Below, one piece after another: positions 1 to 5,982 of a DNA stretch of 6,263 bases (position 1 is the first letter of the stretch; every line of letters starts with the position of its first letter). The notes below the pieces were generated by a model, which saw nothing but the letters and a program-made list of their open reading frames with translations, was not told the origin of the DNA and searched no databases. Position numbers and translations under genes: made by a program. The stretch lies in NCBI GenBank assembly GCA_031400185.1, contig JANNPN010000189.1:1-6263 (forward strand), read 5' to 3'. This stretch comes from UTPRO1 sp031400185. GTDB taxonomy: Bacteria; Desulfobacterota; Binatia; UTPRO1.

Positions 1-184
1 CGACCCGAGCGCGGGGAAGCAGACGTCCCTCGGGTTCCCCATCTTCATGAGCGACACCCCGGCGCGGCTCTTCCGGACGGCGCCGGCGCGCGGGCAGCAC
101 GGCGCCGAGGTCCTTCACGACGTGCTCGGGCTCTCCGAGGACGCGATCACGGCGCTCCGCGCCGACGGCACGATCGGCGGCTGA
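1..184 (+). CDS. CaiB/BaiF family CoA-transferase, C-terminal fragment (5' end outside window)
   Basis: The frame is open from the left edge to a TGA at 182-184 and gives the last 60 residues of a protein. The stretch GFPIFMSDTPARLFRTAPA, then GQHGAEVLHDVLGLSEDAI and a short tail ending ADGTIGG, matches the usual C-terminus of family III CoA-transferases: a GxPxxxSxTP strand, a 'P..G.H..EVL...LG' segment and a final helix. These enzymes move CoA between carboxylic acids through an aspartyl-CoA thioester intermediate. The N-terminal fold and the catalytic Asp lie outside the window, so substrate and activity cannot be judged. The stop is 12 nt before the next CoA-transferase gene, and the GAGG that may serve that gene overlaps this stop, which suggests co-transcription. 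Family assignment is firm; specific function is unknown. Confidence 0.9.
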   Translation, partial: DPSAGKQTSLGFPIFMSDTPARLFRTAPARGQHGAEVLHDVLGLSEDAITALRADGTIGG

Positions 185-186
185 GG
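183..186 (+). promoter_or_regulatory. Probable ribosome binding site for the second CoA-transferase
   Basis: A GAGG tetramer overlaps the TGA of the upstream gene and ends 10 nt before the ATG at 197. It is the only Shine-Dalgarno-like string close to that start. The overlap with the stop codon suggests that ribosomes finishing the first gene help initiate the second. Confidence 0.5.
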
Positions 187-196
187 CGGACGCCCA

Positions 197-1414
197 ATGA
201 GCGCGCTCGACGGACTTCGCGTCATCGACCTGACGGTCTGGTTCCAGGGACCGGTCGCGGCCCAGCACCTCGCCGACTTCGGCGCCGAGGTCATCAAGGT
301 CGAGCGGCCGAAGGGCGGCGACCAGGGCCGCGGTGTCCGCAGCATCAAGGCGCTCCCGGTCGGCGACTGGAACCAGTACTTCCTCGTCATCAACCGCAAC
401 AAGAAGAGCATGGCGCTCGACCTCAAGACGGCCGCCGGACAAGAGATCATGTACCGCCTGGTCGCCCAGTCGGACGTCTTCCTCTCGAACCTCGGCGCCG
501 AGAACCTCGAGGCCTGGAACCTCACGTGGGAGAAGCTCCACGCGCTCAATCCCAAGCTCATTTACGCCACCACGACGGGCTATGGCCCGTACGCGACGAC
601 GGCGAAGCCGTCGTTCGACATGACGGTGCAGGCGCTCACGGGCCTGATGAGCCGGCTCGGCGAGCCCGAGCAGCCGCCGATCTACCTCGGCATGGGCTCG
701 GGCGACGCGTACGGTGGGCTGATGGCGGCGCTCGCGATTCTCTTGGCGCTGTGGCGCCGTAACGCGACCGGGGTCGGCCAGCGCATCGACGCGTCGCTCT
801 ACGGCGCGCAGCTCTTTCTGGCGGCTCCCACGTTGCAACCGTGGCTTGCGACCCGCGACCCGCACTACGGCGCGAAGCAATCGCGGACGGCCGCGCGCAA
901 TCCCCTCTGGAACACGTACCGCGCCAAGGACCAGTGGATGATGCTCTGCGTCCCGAACCGCGACGACGCGTTCCGGGCGCTCGCCGCGACCCTCGACGAC
1001 CCGGCGATTGCGGGCGACGCGCGCTTCGCGTCCGCCGCCGGCCGGCGTGAGCACCAGCGCGATCTCGTGACACGCCTCGACGGGGCGATCGCGCAGCGGA
1101 CCGCCGGCGAGTGGATGCAGCGCTGGGCGCCGCTCGCGAGCGCGCGCGTCGCGGCCGCGCCGGTCGCGACGCTCGCCGACCTCGCGAAGGACGCCGGCGC
1201 CTGGGCGAACGACTACCTCACGGAGACGCACTGCGAGGAGGTGAATCGCACGGTCACCGTCCGCGGCATGCCGGTCGGGCTTTCGAAGACGCCGGGTACG
1301 GTGCGGAGCCTCGGCCCCGAGCTCGGCCAGGACACGGAGATGATCCTTTTCGAGACCCTGGGCTACGATTGGGACCAGATCGGCGAGCTCAAGGCGAAGG
1401 GGGCGATTCCCTGA
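197..1414 (+). CDS. CaiB/BaiF (family III) CoA-transferase, 405 aa
   Basis: This is a full-length family III CoA-transferase (usual length about 380-430 aa), a cytoplasmic enzyme that acts as an interlocked dimer. The N-terminus LDGLRVIDLT, then AAQHLADFGAEVIKVE, is the CoA-binding Rossmann start of the family. NRNKKS at residues 66-71 and GQRIDASL from residue 194 are further family signatures. The likely catalytic aspartate is D141 in PSFDMTVQALTGLM. The C-terminus GMPVGLSKTPGTV plus LGPELGQDTEMILFETLGY is canonical. The loop before D141 (residues 129-141) is unusual: the common GPxGPYA pattern is replaced by GPYATTAKPSFD. ATG 197 is chosen because family homology begins at residue 3-4 and GAGG lies 10 nt upstream. 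The substrate is unknown. The VQALTGLM context resembles transferases more than the GHDINY motif of alpha-methylacyl-CoA racemases. It lies between two other CaiB/BaiF genes, so a heteromeric enzyme is possible. Confidence 0.93.
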   Translation: MSALDGLRVIDLTVWFQGPVAAQHLADFGAEVIKVERPKGGDQGRGVRSIKALPVGDWNQYFLVINRNKKSMALDLKTAAGQEIMYRLVAQSDVFLSNLGAENLEAWNLTWEKLHALNPKLIYATTTGYGPYATTAKPSFDMTVQALTGLMSRLGEPEQPPIYLGMGSGDAYGGLMAALAILLALWRRNATGVGQRIDASLYGAQLFLAAPTLQPWLATRDPHYGAKQSRTAARNPLWNTYRAKDQWMMLCVPNRDDAFRALAATLDDPAIAGDARFASAAGRREHQRDLVTRLDGAIAQRTAGEWMQRWAPLASARVAAAPVATLADLAKDAGAWANDYLTETHCEEVNRTVTVRGMPVGLSKTPGTVRSLGPELGQDTEMILFETLGYDWDQIGELKAKGAIP

Positions 1415-1430
1415 TACACGTGCCGGTCGC

Positions 1431-2669
1431 ATGACCCCCCTCGACGGCATCCGCGTCCTCGACCTCGCGACCATGCTCGCGGGCCCGTACGCCGCGACCC
1501 TCCTCGGCGATCTCGGCGCCGACGTCATCAAGGTCGAGTCGCACTACGGCGACGACAGCCGCCACCTCGGGCCCGAGCGCGACGGGCAGCGTTCGCCGTT
1601 CCTGAGCCTCAACCGCAACAAGCGAAGCCTCGTGCTCGACCTGCAGCAGGCGGCGGCGCAGTCGATCTTCGCGAAGCTCGCCGCGACGAGCGACGTCGTC
1701 ATCACCAACGTCCGCGGCCCGGCGCTCACGAAGCTCGGGCTCGACTACGAGCAGGTGAAGGCGCACCGCCACGACGTCATCTGGGTCGGGGTCACGGCCT
1801 TCGGCCCCGACGGGCCGTATGCGGGCCGGCCCGGTATCGACTTCCTGGCGCAGGGCTACGCCGGCCTGCTGTCCCTGAACGGCGACCCGCAGGGCGACCC
1901 CGTCCGCGTCACCGTTCCACTCGTCGACGTGATGACGTCCGAGCTCGTGGTGACCGGCGTCCTCGCGGCGCTGCTCGTGCGGGCGAAGACCGGCCCCGGC
2001 CAGCGCATCGACGTCTCGCTCCTCGACGCGCTCGTGCACGCGCAGGCGAGCGGGCTCGGCGCGTGGTTCTTGAAGGAGGAAATCACCCCGCGGACGGGCA
2101 ACCGCAGCCAGTACTTCGCGCCGTCGGGCGTCTACCCGTGCAAGGACGGGAAGGGAATCGTCATCACGTGTCCGTCGGACAAGTTCTTCGCGAACCTCTG
2201 CCGCGCGCTTCAGGTCGAGTGGACCGCGGACGCGCGCTTCGCGAAGATCGCCGCGCGGCTCGCGAACCAGGACGCGCTCGACCAGGTGGTGGCGGCGCGC
2301 TGCCGCGACTACGACCGCGACGACCTCTTGCAGCGCCTGATTGCCGCCGACGTGCTCGCCGCGCCGATCCACGACATCTCCGAGGTCGCGAACGACGTCC
2401 AGGTTCGCCACAACGACATGATCGTCGCGACCGAGCACGCGACCCTCGGGCGGCTGGAGGTGACCGGCGTACCGGTGAAGCTCCGCGGCACGCCCGGCAG
2501 CGTCCGGCGGAGCCCGCCGGTCCACGGGGAGCACACGGTCGAGCTCCTCCGCGAGCTCGGCTACGACCGCGACACGATCGCGGCGCTCGCGCGCGACCGG
2601 ACGATCGGCGCGCGCGATCTCGCGACGGGCGCCCGCGAACGCACGAGTGGCGCCGGCCCGCGGCCGTGA
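1431..2669 (+). CDS. CaiB/BaiF (family III) CoA-transferase, 412 aa, with repeat-extended C-terminus
   Basis: This is a second complete family III CoA-transferase, predicted to be cytoplasmic. It opens with LDGIRVLDLATMLAGPYAA and GDLGADVIKVE, carries NRNKRS at 61-66, and has the orthodox loop FGPDGPYAGRPGID ending in the probable catalytic D137. GQRIDVSLLDA starts near residue 190. The C-terminal VPVKLRGTPGSV and GEHTVELLRELGYDRDTIAAL are standard. Past about residue 388 the protein continues as three seven-residue units (RDRTIGA, RDLATGA, RERTSGA) and ends GPRP; most relatives stop near the first unit. No Shine-Dalgarno is evident in the 16 nt between the upstream stop and ATG 1431, so translation is probably coupled or leader-independent. 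Its stop overlaps the GTG start of the methyltransferase. Donor and acceptor acids are unknown; the IDFLAQGYAGLL context favours a transferase over a racemase. Confidence 0.93.
   Translation: MTPLDGIRVLDLATMLAGPYAATLLGDLGADVIKVESHYGDDSRHLGPERDGQRSPFLSLNRNKRSLVLDLQQAAAQSIFAKLAATSDVVITNVRGPALTKLGLDYEQVKAHRHDVIWVGVTAFGPDGPYAGRPGIDFLAQGYAGLLSLNGDPQGDPVRVTVPLVDVMTSELVVTGVLAALLVRAKTGPGQRIDVSLLDALVHAQASGLGAWFLKEEITPRTGNRSQYFAPSGVYPCKDGKGIVITCPSDKFFANLCRALQVEWTADARFAKIAARLANQDALDQVVAARCRDYDRDDLLQRLIAADVLAAPIHDISEVANDVQVRHNDMIVATEHATLGRLEVTGVPVKLRGTPGSVRRSPPVHGEHTVELLRELGYDRDTIAALARDRTIGARDLATGARERTSGAGPRP
2592..2654 (+). repeat. Three degenerate 21-bp tandem units at the 3' end of the CoA-transferase gene
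   Basis: Units lie at 2592-2612, 2613-2633 and 2634-2654. Each starts CGCGA and ends GGCGCC or GGCGCG, and they encode RDRTIGA, RDLATGA and RERTSGA in frame. The first unit coincides with the normal C-terminal helix of the family and the other two extend it, as if by in-frame tandem duplication followed by divergence. Confidence 0.7.
2666..2669 (+). promoter_or_regulatory. GTGA stop/start overlap (translational coupling site)
   Basis: The TGA of the CoA-transferase (2667-2669) overlaps a GTG codon (2666-2668) that is in frame with the methyltransferase. No strong Shine-Dalgarno is nearby, so re-initiation by ribosomes ending the upstream gene is the likely start mechanism. This overlap, and the N-terminal domain it preserves, decides the start chosen for the methyltransferase. 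Confidence 0.6.
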
Positions 2670-3733
2670 GCGGTTTCCTCGAGGTGCCGCCGTGTCCCGG
2701 CAGCATGGACGTGCTCACGGTCGCGGGCGGCCACCTGTCACTGCATGGGTGGATCTTTCAGCCCGGGCGCGCGTTCGATGCGGTCGCGGCGCACGTCGAC
2801 GGCGAGCGCGTCGGACCGGTGCGCCTCGTCGAGCGCCCCGACGTCGCGCATGCGTTCGCCTGGGCCGACGACGCGCGGCCGGCGGGGTTCGCACTCGAGC
2901 TCGACCTCGCGGGTCCGGCGCCGGCGCGCGTCGACGTGATCGGCAGCGTCGCGGGGACGCCCGCGGCGCGGCTCAGCTGCTTCATGCCGCTCCCCGACGA
3001 CGCCCACCCCCCGGATCCGCCGGACGCGCTGCAGGAGCGCGTGTCGGCGCTGCACGGCCCGGCCTTCCGCGCGCAGGGCCTCCGGATGTTCACCGACTTG
3101 GTCGACCAGACGGCGCGGCTCGGCATCCCGACCGCGGGGCGCATCCTCGACTGGGGCTGCGGCTGTGGGCGGGTGACGCGCCACTTCCTCGCCCGCATGC
3201 CCGGCGCGTCGATCACCGGGTGCGACATCGACGGCGAAGCGATCGACTGGTGCGCGGGCCATCTCGGGGCGGGCTTCGTGCGGGTCGGGCCCATGCCGCC
3301 GACCCCGTTCGCGGAGGGCGCGTTCGATCTCGTGATCGCGTGCTCGGTGCTGACGCACCTCCCCGCCGACGTGCAGGAGGCCTGGCTCGCGGAGATCCGG
3401 CGCGTGCTCGTGCCGGGCGGCCATTTCCTCGCGTCGACACAGGGGGAGTACGCGTTCCGGCTGGCGCACCGCGCGCCTGAGCCCGGAAAGACGCGCGCGC
3501 TCGTACGCCGGCTCGTGGGGTCGTCCGCGACCGCGCCGCGTCTCGACGGCATCGTCGACGCGACGCTCGATCCCGCGCTCGACGGCATCGCCCCCGCCGG
3601 CTACTACCGCGGCGTCTTCCAGTCGCGTGCGTACACGACCGACGTCTGCTCGAGGTACTTCGACGTCGTCGACTACGTCGAGCGCGGCTTGAACGGCCAT
3701 CAGGACCTCGTGGTTCTGCGCCGCCCGGCCTGA
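2666..3733 (+). CDS. Class I SAM-dependent methyltransferase with N-terminal beta-rich domain, 355 aa
   Basis: Residues about 155-260 form a class I (Methyltransf_11/25 type) SAM-binding domain. Motif I is ILDWGCGCGRVTR with the glycine loop at 164-168, the acidic SAM-ribose residue lies in CDID (186-189), and motif IV/V is FDLVIACSVLTHL (220-232) followed by RRVLVPGGHFL. The C-terminal part (about 320-355) ends in YFDVVDYVERGLNGHQDLVVLRRP, a layout seen in methyltransferases near sugar or lipid modification genes. The first roughly 105 residues (GGHLSLHGWIF, ERPDVAHAFAW, GFALELDL) look like a small beta-sandwich accessory domain of the kind fused to glycosyl- and methyltransferases, joined by a Pro-rich linker near 110-117. 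GTG 2666 keeps this domain whole; ATG 2705 is an alternative start that would remove 13 residues. The methyl acceptor (O, N or C) is unknown. The position between CoA-transferase and P450 genes suggests a small-molecule substrate, but that is inference. Confidence 0.88.
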   Translation: MSGFLEVPPCPGSMDVLTVAGGHLSLHGWIFQPGRAFDAVAAHVDGERVGPVRLVERPDVAHAFAWADDARPAGFALELDLAGPAPARVDVIGSVAGTPAARLSCFMPLPDDAHPPDPPDALQERVSALHGPAFRAQGLRMFTDLVDQTARLGIPTAGRILDWGCGCGRVTRHFLARMPGASITGCDIDGEAIDWCAGHLGAGFVRVGPMPPTPFAEGAFDLVIACSVLTHLPADVQEAWLAEIRRVLVPGGHFLASTQGEYAFRLAHRAPEPGKTRALVRRLVGSSATAPRLDGIVDATLDPALDGIAPAGYYRGVFQSRAYTTDVCSRYFDVVDYVERGLNGHQDLVVLRRPA

Positions 3734-3737
3734 GGAG
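3732..3737 (+). promoter_or_regulatory. Strong ribosome binding site for the P450
   Basis: GAGGAG ends 8 nt before ATG 3746 and overlaps the methyltransferase TGA at 3731-3733. It is the best Shine-Dalgarno in the window, and it fixes the P450 start and suggests efficient translation of that gene within the operon. Confidence 0.75.
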
Positions 3738-3745
3738 CACTTGCG

Positions 3746-4924
3746 ATGACCGCACCCGAGATTCGCCTCCTCGACGGCACCTGGTACGCGGACGACCCGT
3801 ATCCGAGCTTCGCGTGGATGCGGAAGCACGCGCCGGTATTCTGGGACGCCGCCGGCGAGGTCTGGGGCGTCGCGAGCTACGACGGCGTCCTCAAGGTCTC
3901 ACGCGACCCCGCGACGTTCTGCTCGCGCGAGGGCTCGCGGCCCGACTCGCCGGCGATCCCGTCGATGATCAACATGGACGACCCCGAGCACCGCCGCCGG
4001 CGTGCGCTCGTGAACAAGGGGCTGACGCCGCGCCGCGTGCTCGACCACGAGCCGAAGATCCGGGCGATCTGCGAGGACCTGCTCGCGCGGGCCGCTGCCA
4101 GCGGCCGCTGCGACTTCGTGCACGACGTCGCGGCGCCGCTGCCGATGATCGTGATCGGCGACCTGCTCGGAGTCGAGCCCGAGGACCGCGACAAGCTGCT
4201 GCGCTGGTCGGACGACCTGATCGAAGGCACGTCGGTGAGCGCGTCGCCCGAGGTGATGATGCGGGCGATGCGGGCCTTCGAGGAGTACGCCGAGTATCAC
4301 CGCCACGTGGCCGCCGATCGGCGCCGGGCGCCGCGTGACGACATGATGAGCGCCCTCGTCCATGCCGAGATCGACGGCCAGCGCCTCGACGACGATGCGA
4401 TCCTGCAGGAGAGCCTGCTCATCCTGGTCGGCGGCGACGAGACGACGCGGCACGTGATCGTCGGCGGCATGGAGGCGCTGCTGCGCCATCCCGCGGAGCG
4501 GGCGAAGCTCGCGGCCGATCCTGCGCTCGTGCCGGCCGCCGTCGAGGAGATGCTGCGCTGGGTGACGCCGATCCAGAACATGAACCGCACGGCCACGCGC
4601 GACGTCGAGCTCGGCGGCGTGACGATCCGGGCGGGGCAGAAGGTGCTGCCGCTCTATCCGTCGGCCAACCGCGACGAGAGCGTCTTCGCGAACGCCGACG
4701 AGTTCCGCGTGGACCGGCAACCGAACGAGCACCTCGCGTTCGGTCACGGCGCTCACTTCTGCCTCGGGGCGAGCCTTGCGCGCATCGAGCTCCGCATCAT
4801 GTTCGAGACGCTGCGCCCGTGGCTGGCCCGCATCCATCTCGAATCCGCCGCGCCGCTGCAGCGCCGGCCGTCGAACTTCATCGTCGGGATCGCGAGCATG
4901 CCGGTCGCCTTCGCGCAGTCGTAG
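3746..4924 (+). CDS. Cytochrome P450, CYP142-like (putative steroid/terpenoid monooxygenase), 392 aa
   Basis: This is a soluble bacterial class I P450 of normal length (about 390-420 aa) with no membrane anchor. Visible signatures are the C-helix DDPEHRRRR (H82 and R86 for the heme propionates), the I-helix oxygen-activation motif GGDETT (229-234), the K-helix ExxR (E268, R271), and the heme loop FGHGAHFCLG with C339 as the axial thiolate. The order and wording of several segments (MDDPEHRRRRALVNKG, PLPMIVIGDLLGVEPE, LRWSDDLIEG, LLILVGGDETTRH, EEMLRWVTPIQNM) closely recall mycobacterial CYP142, which oxidises the terminal carbon of the cholesterol side chain. That comparison is from memory, so the substrate is tentative; CYP125 or other terpene/fatty acid P450s remain possible. 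Electron donors (ferredoxin, reductase) are not encoded here. It is the last gene of the run, and with the neighbouring CoA-transferases it fits oxidation to an acid followed by CoA transfer. Confidence 0.95.
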   Translation: MTAPEIRLLDGTWYADDPYPSFAWMRKHAPVFWDAAGEVWGVASYDGVLKVSRDPATFCSREGSRPDSPAIPSMINMDDPEHRRRRALVNKGLTPRRVLDHEPKIRAICEDLLARAAASGRCDFVHDVAAPLPMIVIGDLLGVEPEDRDKLLRWSDDLIEGTSVSASPEVMMRAMRAFEEYAEYHRHVAADRRRAPRDDMMSALVHAEIDGQRLDDDAILQESLLILVGGDETTRHVIVGGMEALLRHPAERAKLAADPALVPAAVEEMLRWVTPIQNMNRTATRDVELGGVTIRAGQKVLPLYPSANRDESVFANADEFRVDRQPNEHLAFGHGAHFCLGASLARIELRIMFETLRPWLARIHLESAAPLQRRPSNFIVGIASMPVAFAQS

Positions 4925-4977
4925 GCGCGCGCGGTTCCGACGGGGGCTCGCGCGTTCCCGGTCACGGGTGCTCACGG

Positions 4978-5010
4978 ATTCCAACAGCCGAGGTCGGAAG
5001 ATGCTGGAAT
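4978..5010 (+). repeat. Nested inverted repeat downstream of the P450
   Basis: Outer arms ATTCCA (4978-4983) and TGGAAT (5005-5010) enclose inner arms CCGA (4988-4991) and TCGG (4994-4997). The outer arms are AT-richer than the local background, which makes chance pairing less likely. There is no T-run after it. It could be a weak terminator, an mRNA 3'-end stabiliser or a protein-binding site. Confidence 0.4.
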
Positions 5011-5099
5011 GGGGTGCAATGCGCGCGCCGGAGTGGTCGTAGTTCTCCGCGCTCGACCTCGGGAATCGTGACGTCTCGTAACCGGAACGCAGGAGCCCG

Positions 5100-5116
5100 C
5101 GGCCCGTCGGGGGCCG
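5100..5116 (+). repeat. GC hairpin followed by GGTAG, possible REP-like unit upstream of RAYT
   Basis: A perfect 6-bp stem, CGGCCC (5100-5105) with GGGCCG (5111-5116), encloses loop GTCGG and is followed directly by GTAG at 5117-5120. RAYT enzymes are known to act on hairpins flanked by a short conserved tetranucleotide (GTAG or GGAG in enterobacterial and pseudomonad REPs). Here the tetranucleotide lies on the 3' side rather than the usual 5' side, so the resemblance is partial. Confidence 0.35.
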
Positions 5117-5217
5117 GTAGACGGCGGCATTCGGATCGTTGGCGTCTCAACGCGGGCGTCTTTCGCTTTCTCGTGCTTGACGAACGTCTCAGCGCATGCA
5201 AAGGTAGCCCTAATCAT

Positions 5218-5931
5218 ATGCCACCAGGGCCCACGCAGCAACTCGCGTTGTCTTTGCCGGCGCCACCTCGATGGGGCGGACGGCGGGACGGGGCAGGGCG
5301 GAAGGCCGGACCCAGGCCTCACATGCGGCATCGGTCGCGCGAGGAGTTCCGGCGCACGCTGCCCGCGCACGTGACGCTGCGGCTTCGCGCCGACCTCCTG
5401 TCGTTGCGCGACACGCGGGTCGTGCGGGAGATCGAGCGCAGCTTTGCGGGCGGGTGTGAGCGGTCCGACTTCCGGCTGGTGCACTATGCGCTGCTCGGCA
5501 ACCATGCCCATCTGATCGTCGAGGCGCACGACCGCGAGGCGCTCGGGCGCGGGATGATGGCGATCGGGTCGCGGCTCGCTCGGGCGGTGAATCGCGTCGC
5601 GGGCGAGCGCGGCCGGGTGCTGGCGGACAGGTACCACGCGCGGCTCCTCGGAACGCCGCGCGAGGTGCATCGAGCGTTGCGCTATGTCCTGCTGAACGCG
5701 CGGCGACACGTCGGCAAGGCGCGTGCGCGAGTCATGCGCGCCGTGCGACTCGATCGGGCGTCTTCAGGGCAGTGGTTCGATGGCTGGAAGCGCGACGCGG
5801 TTCGCGTGACCGGTGCCGCGCGTGACCCGCGCCCCGCCGAGCCGCCGGTGGCGCGGGCGCGGACGTGGCTGTTGCGGGTCGGCTGGCGCCGTCACGGCCT
5901 GCTGGATCCCGCCGACGTTCCCGGCGGGTGA
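5218..5931 (+). CDS. REP-associated tyrosine transposase (RAYT; Y1/HUH endonuclease), 237 aa
   Basis: This is a single-domain HUH nuclease of the IS200-like Y1 family. The metal-binding HUH motif is HAH in LLGNHAHLIVEA (H96 and H98). The probable nucleophile is Y156 in ALRYVLLNARRH, preceded by the conserved block ADRYHARLLGTPREVH (Y139). The N-terminal basic segment GGRRDGAGRK (20-29) and the C-terminal QWFDGW and ARTWLLRVGWRRHG blocks are typical of a RAYT subgroup common in GC-rich uncultured bacteria. Such enzymes nick and join single-stranded DNA at REP-type hairpins and are often domesticated single copies. ATG 5218 is chosen because homology starts right after it and the AAAGG at 5200-5204 is an acceptable, rather distant binding site; GTG 5173 is in frame but adds unlike sequence. 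The gene appears intact. It is separated by 293 nt from the P450 operon and probably independent of it. Confidence 0.9.
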   Translation: MPPGPTQQLALSLPAPPRWGGRRDGAGRKAGPRPHMRHRSREEFRRTLPAHVTLRLRADLLSLRDTRVVREIERSFAGGCERSDFRLVHYALLGNHAHLIVEAHDREALGRGMMAIGSRLARAVNRVAGERGRVLADRYHARLLGTPREVHRALRYVLLNARRHVGKARARVMRAVRLDRASSGQWFDGWKRDAVRVTGAARDPRPAEPPVARARTWLLRVGWRRHGLLDPADVPGG

Positions 5932-5966
5932 GGCGGCAGCGGTGTCCAAGTCGGGTGCGGGGCGGT

Positions 5967-5981
5967 GAGGCGAGCCGCCTC
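5967..5981 (+). repeat. Perfect GC hairpin 35 nt after the transposase stop
   Basis: GAGGCG (5967-5972) and CGCCTC (5976-5981) form a perfect 6-bp stem around an AGC triloop. Its position just after the transposase suggests a terminator-like or REP-like hairpin. No T-run follows. Confidence 0.5.
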
Positions 5982-5982
5982 G

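Larger units (their letters stand above)
4925..5217 (+). other. Intergenic region between P450 and transposase, hairpin-rich
   Basis: No credible gene lies in these 293 nt; the open frames through it lack starts with binding sites or family resemblance. It holds a small inverted repeat (CCCG, GTCA, CGGG at 4957-4968), a nested inverted repeat at 4978-5010, a GC hairpin at 5100-5116 and a short direct repeat GGCGTCT (5141-5147 and 5155-5161). The last 30 nt before the transposase are distinctly less GC-rich than the surroundings. No hairpin is followed by a T-run, so none is a standard intrinsic terminator for the P450 operon. Confidence 0.6.

Noticed and set aside
1389..2534. Long minus-strand open frame of 381 codons opposite the third CoA-transferase
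   Set aside because: It lies antisense to a well-supported enzyme gene, is Arg/Val/Glu-rich low-complexity translation, and shows no family motif. It is an expected by-product of GC-rich third codon positions.
2063..2665. Upstream extension of the methyltransferase frame to ATG 2063
   Set aside because: The added 201 residues overlap the CoA-transferase in another frame and are Arg/Pro/Gly-rich noise. The GTG at 2666 with stop overlap is a better start.
2738..3829. Minus-strand open frame of 363 codons opposite the methyltransferase and P450 start
   Set aside because: It has compositionally biased Arg/Ala/Asp translation without recognisable motifs, and it spans the junction of two real genes.
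3899..4984. Minus-strand open frame of 361 codons opposite the P450
   Set aside because: It is antisense to a P450 with all hallmark motifs, and its own translation is His/Arg/Asp-rich with no domain pattern.
5177..5205. Possible sigma-70 promoter before the transposase (TTGACG as -35)
   Set aside because: The -35-like hexamer is good, but at 17-bp spacing the -10 position reads AAAGGT, far from TATAAT. No better hexamer lies at acceptable spacing.
4819..5217. Upstream extension of the transposase frame into the P450 gene
   Set aside because: The extra sequence has no similarity to RAYT N-termini, which begin close to the GGRRxGAGRK segment. ATG 5218 fits the family.
4925..5217. Intrinsic terminator for the P450 operon
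   Set aside because: Hairpins are present but none is followed by a run of T residues, so no rho-independent terminator can be called.
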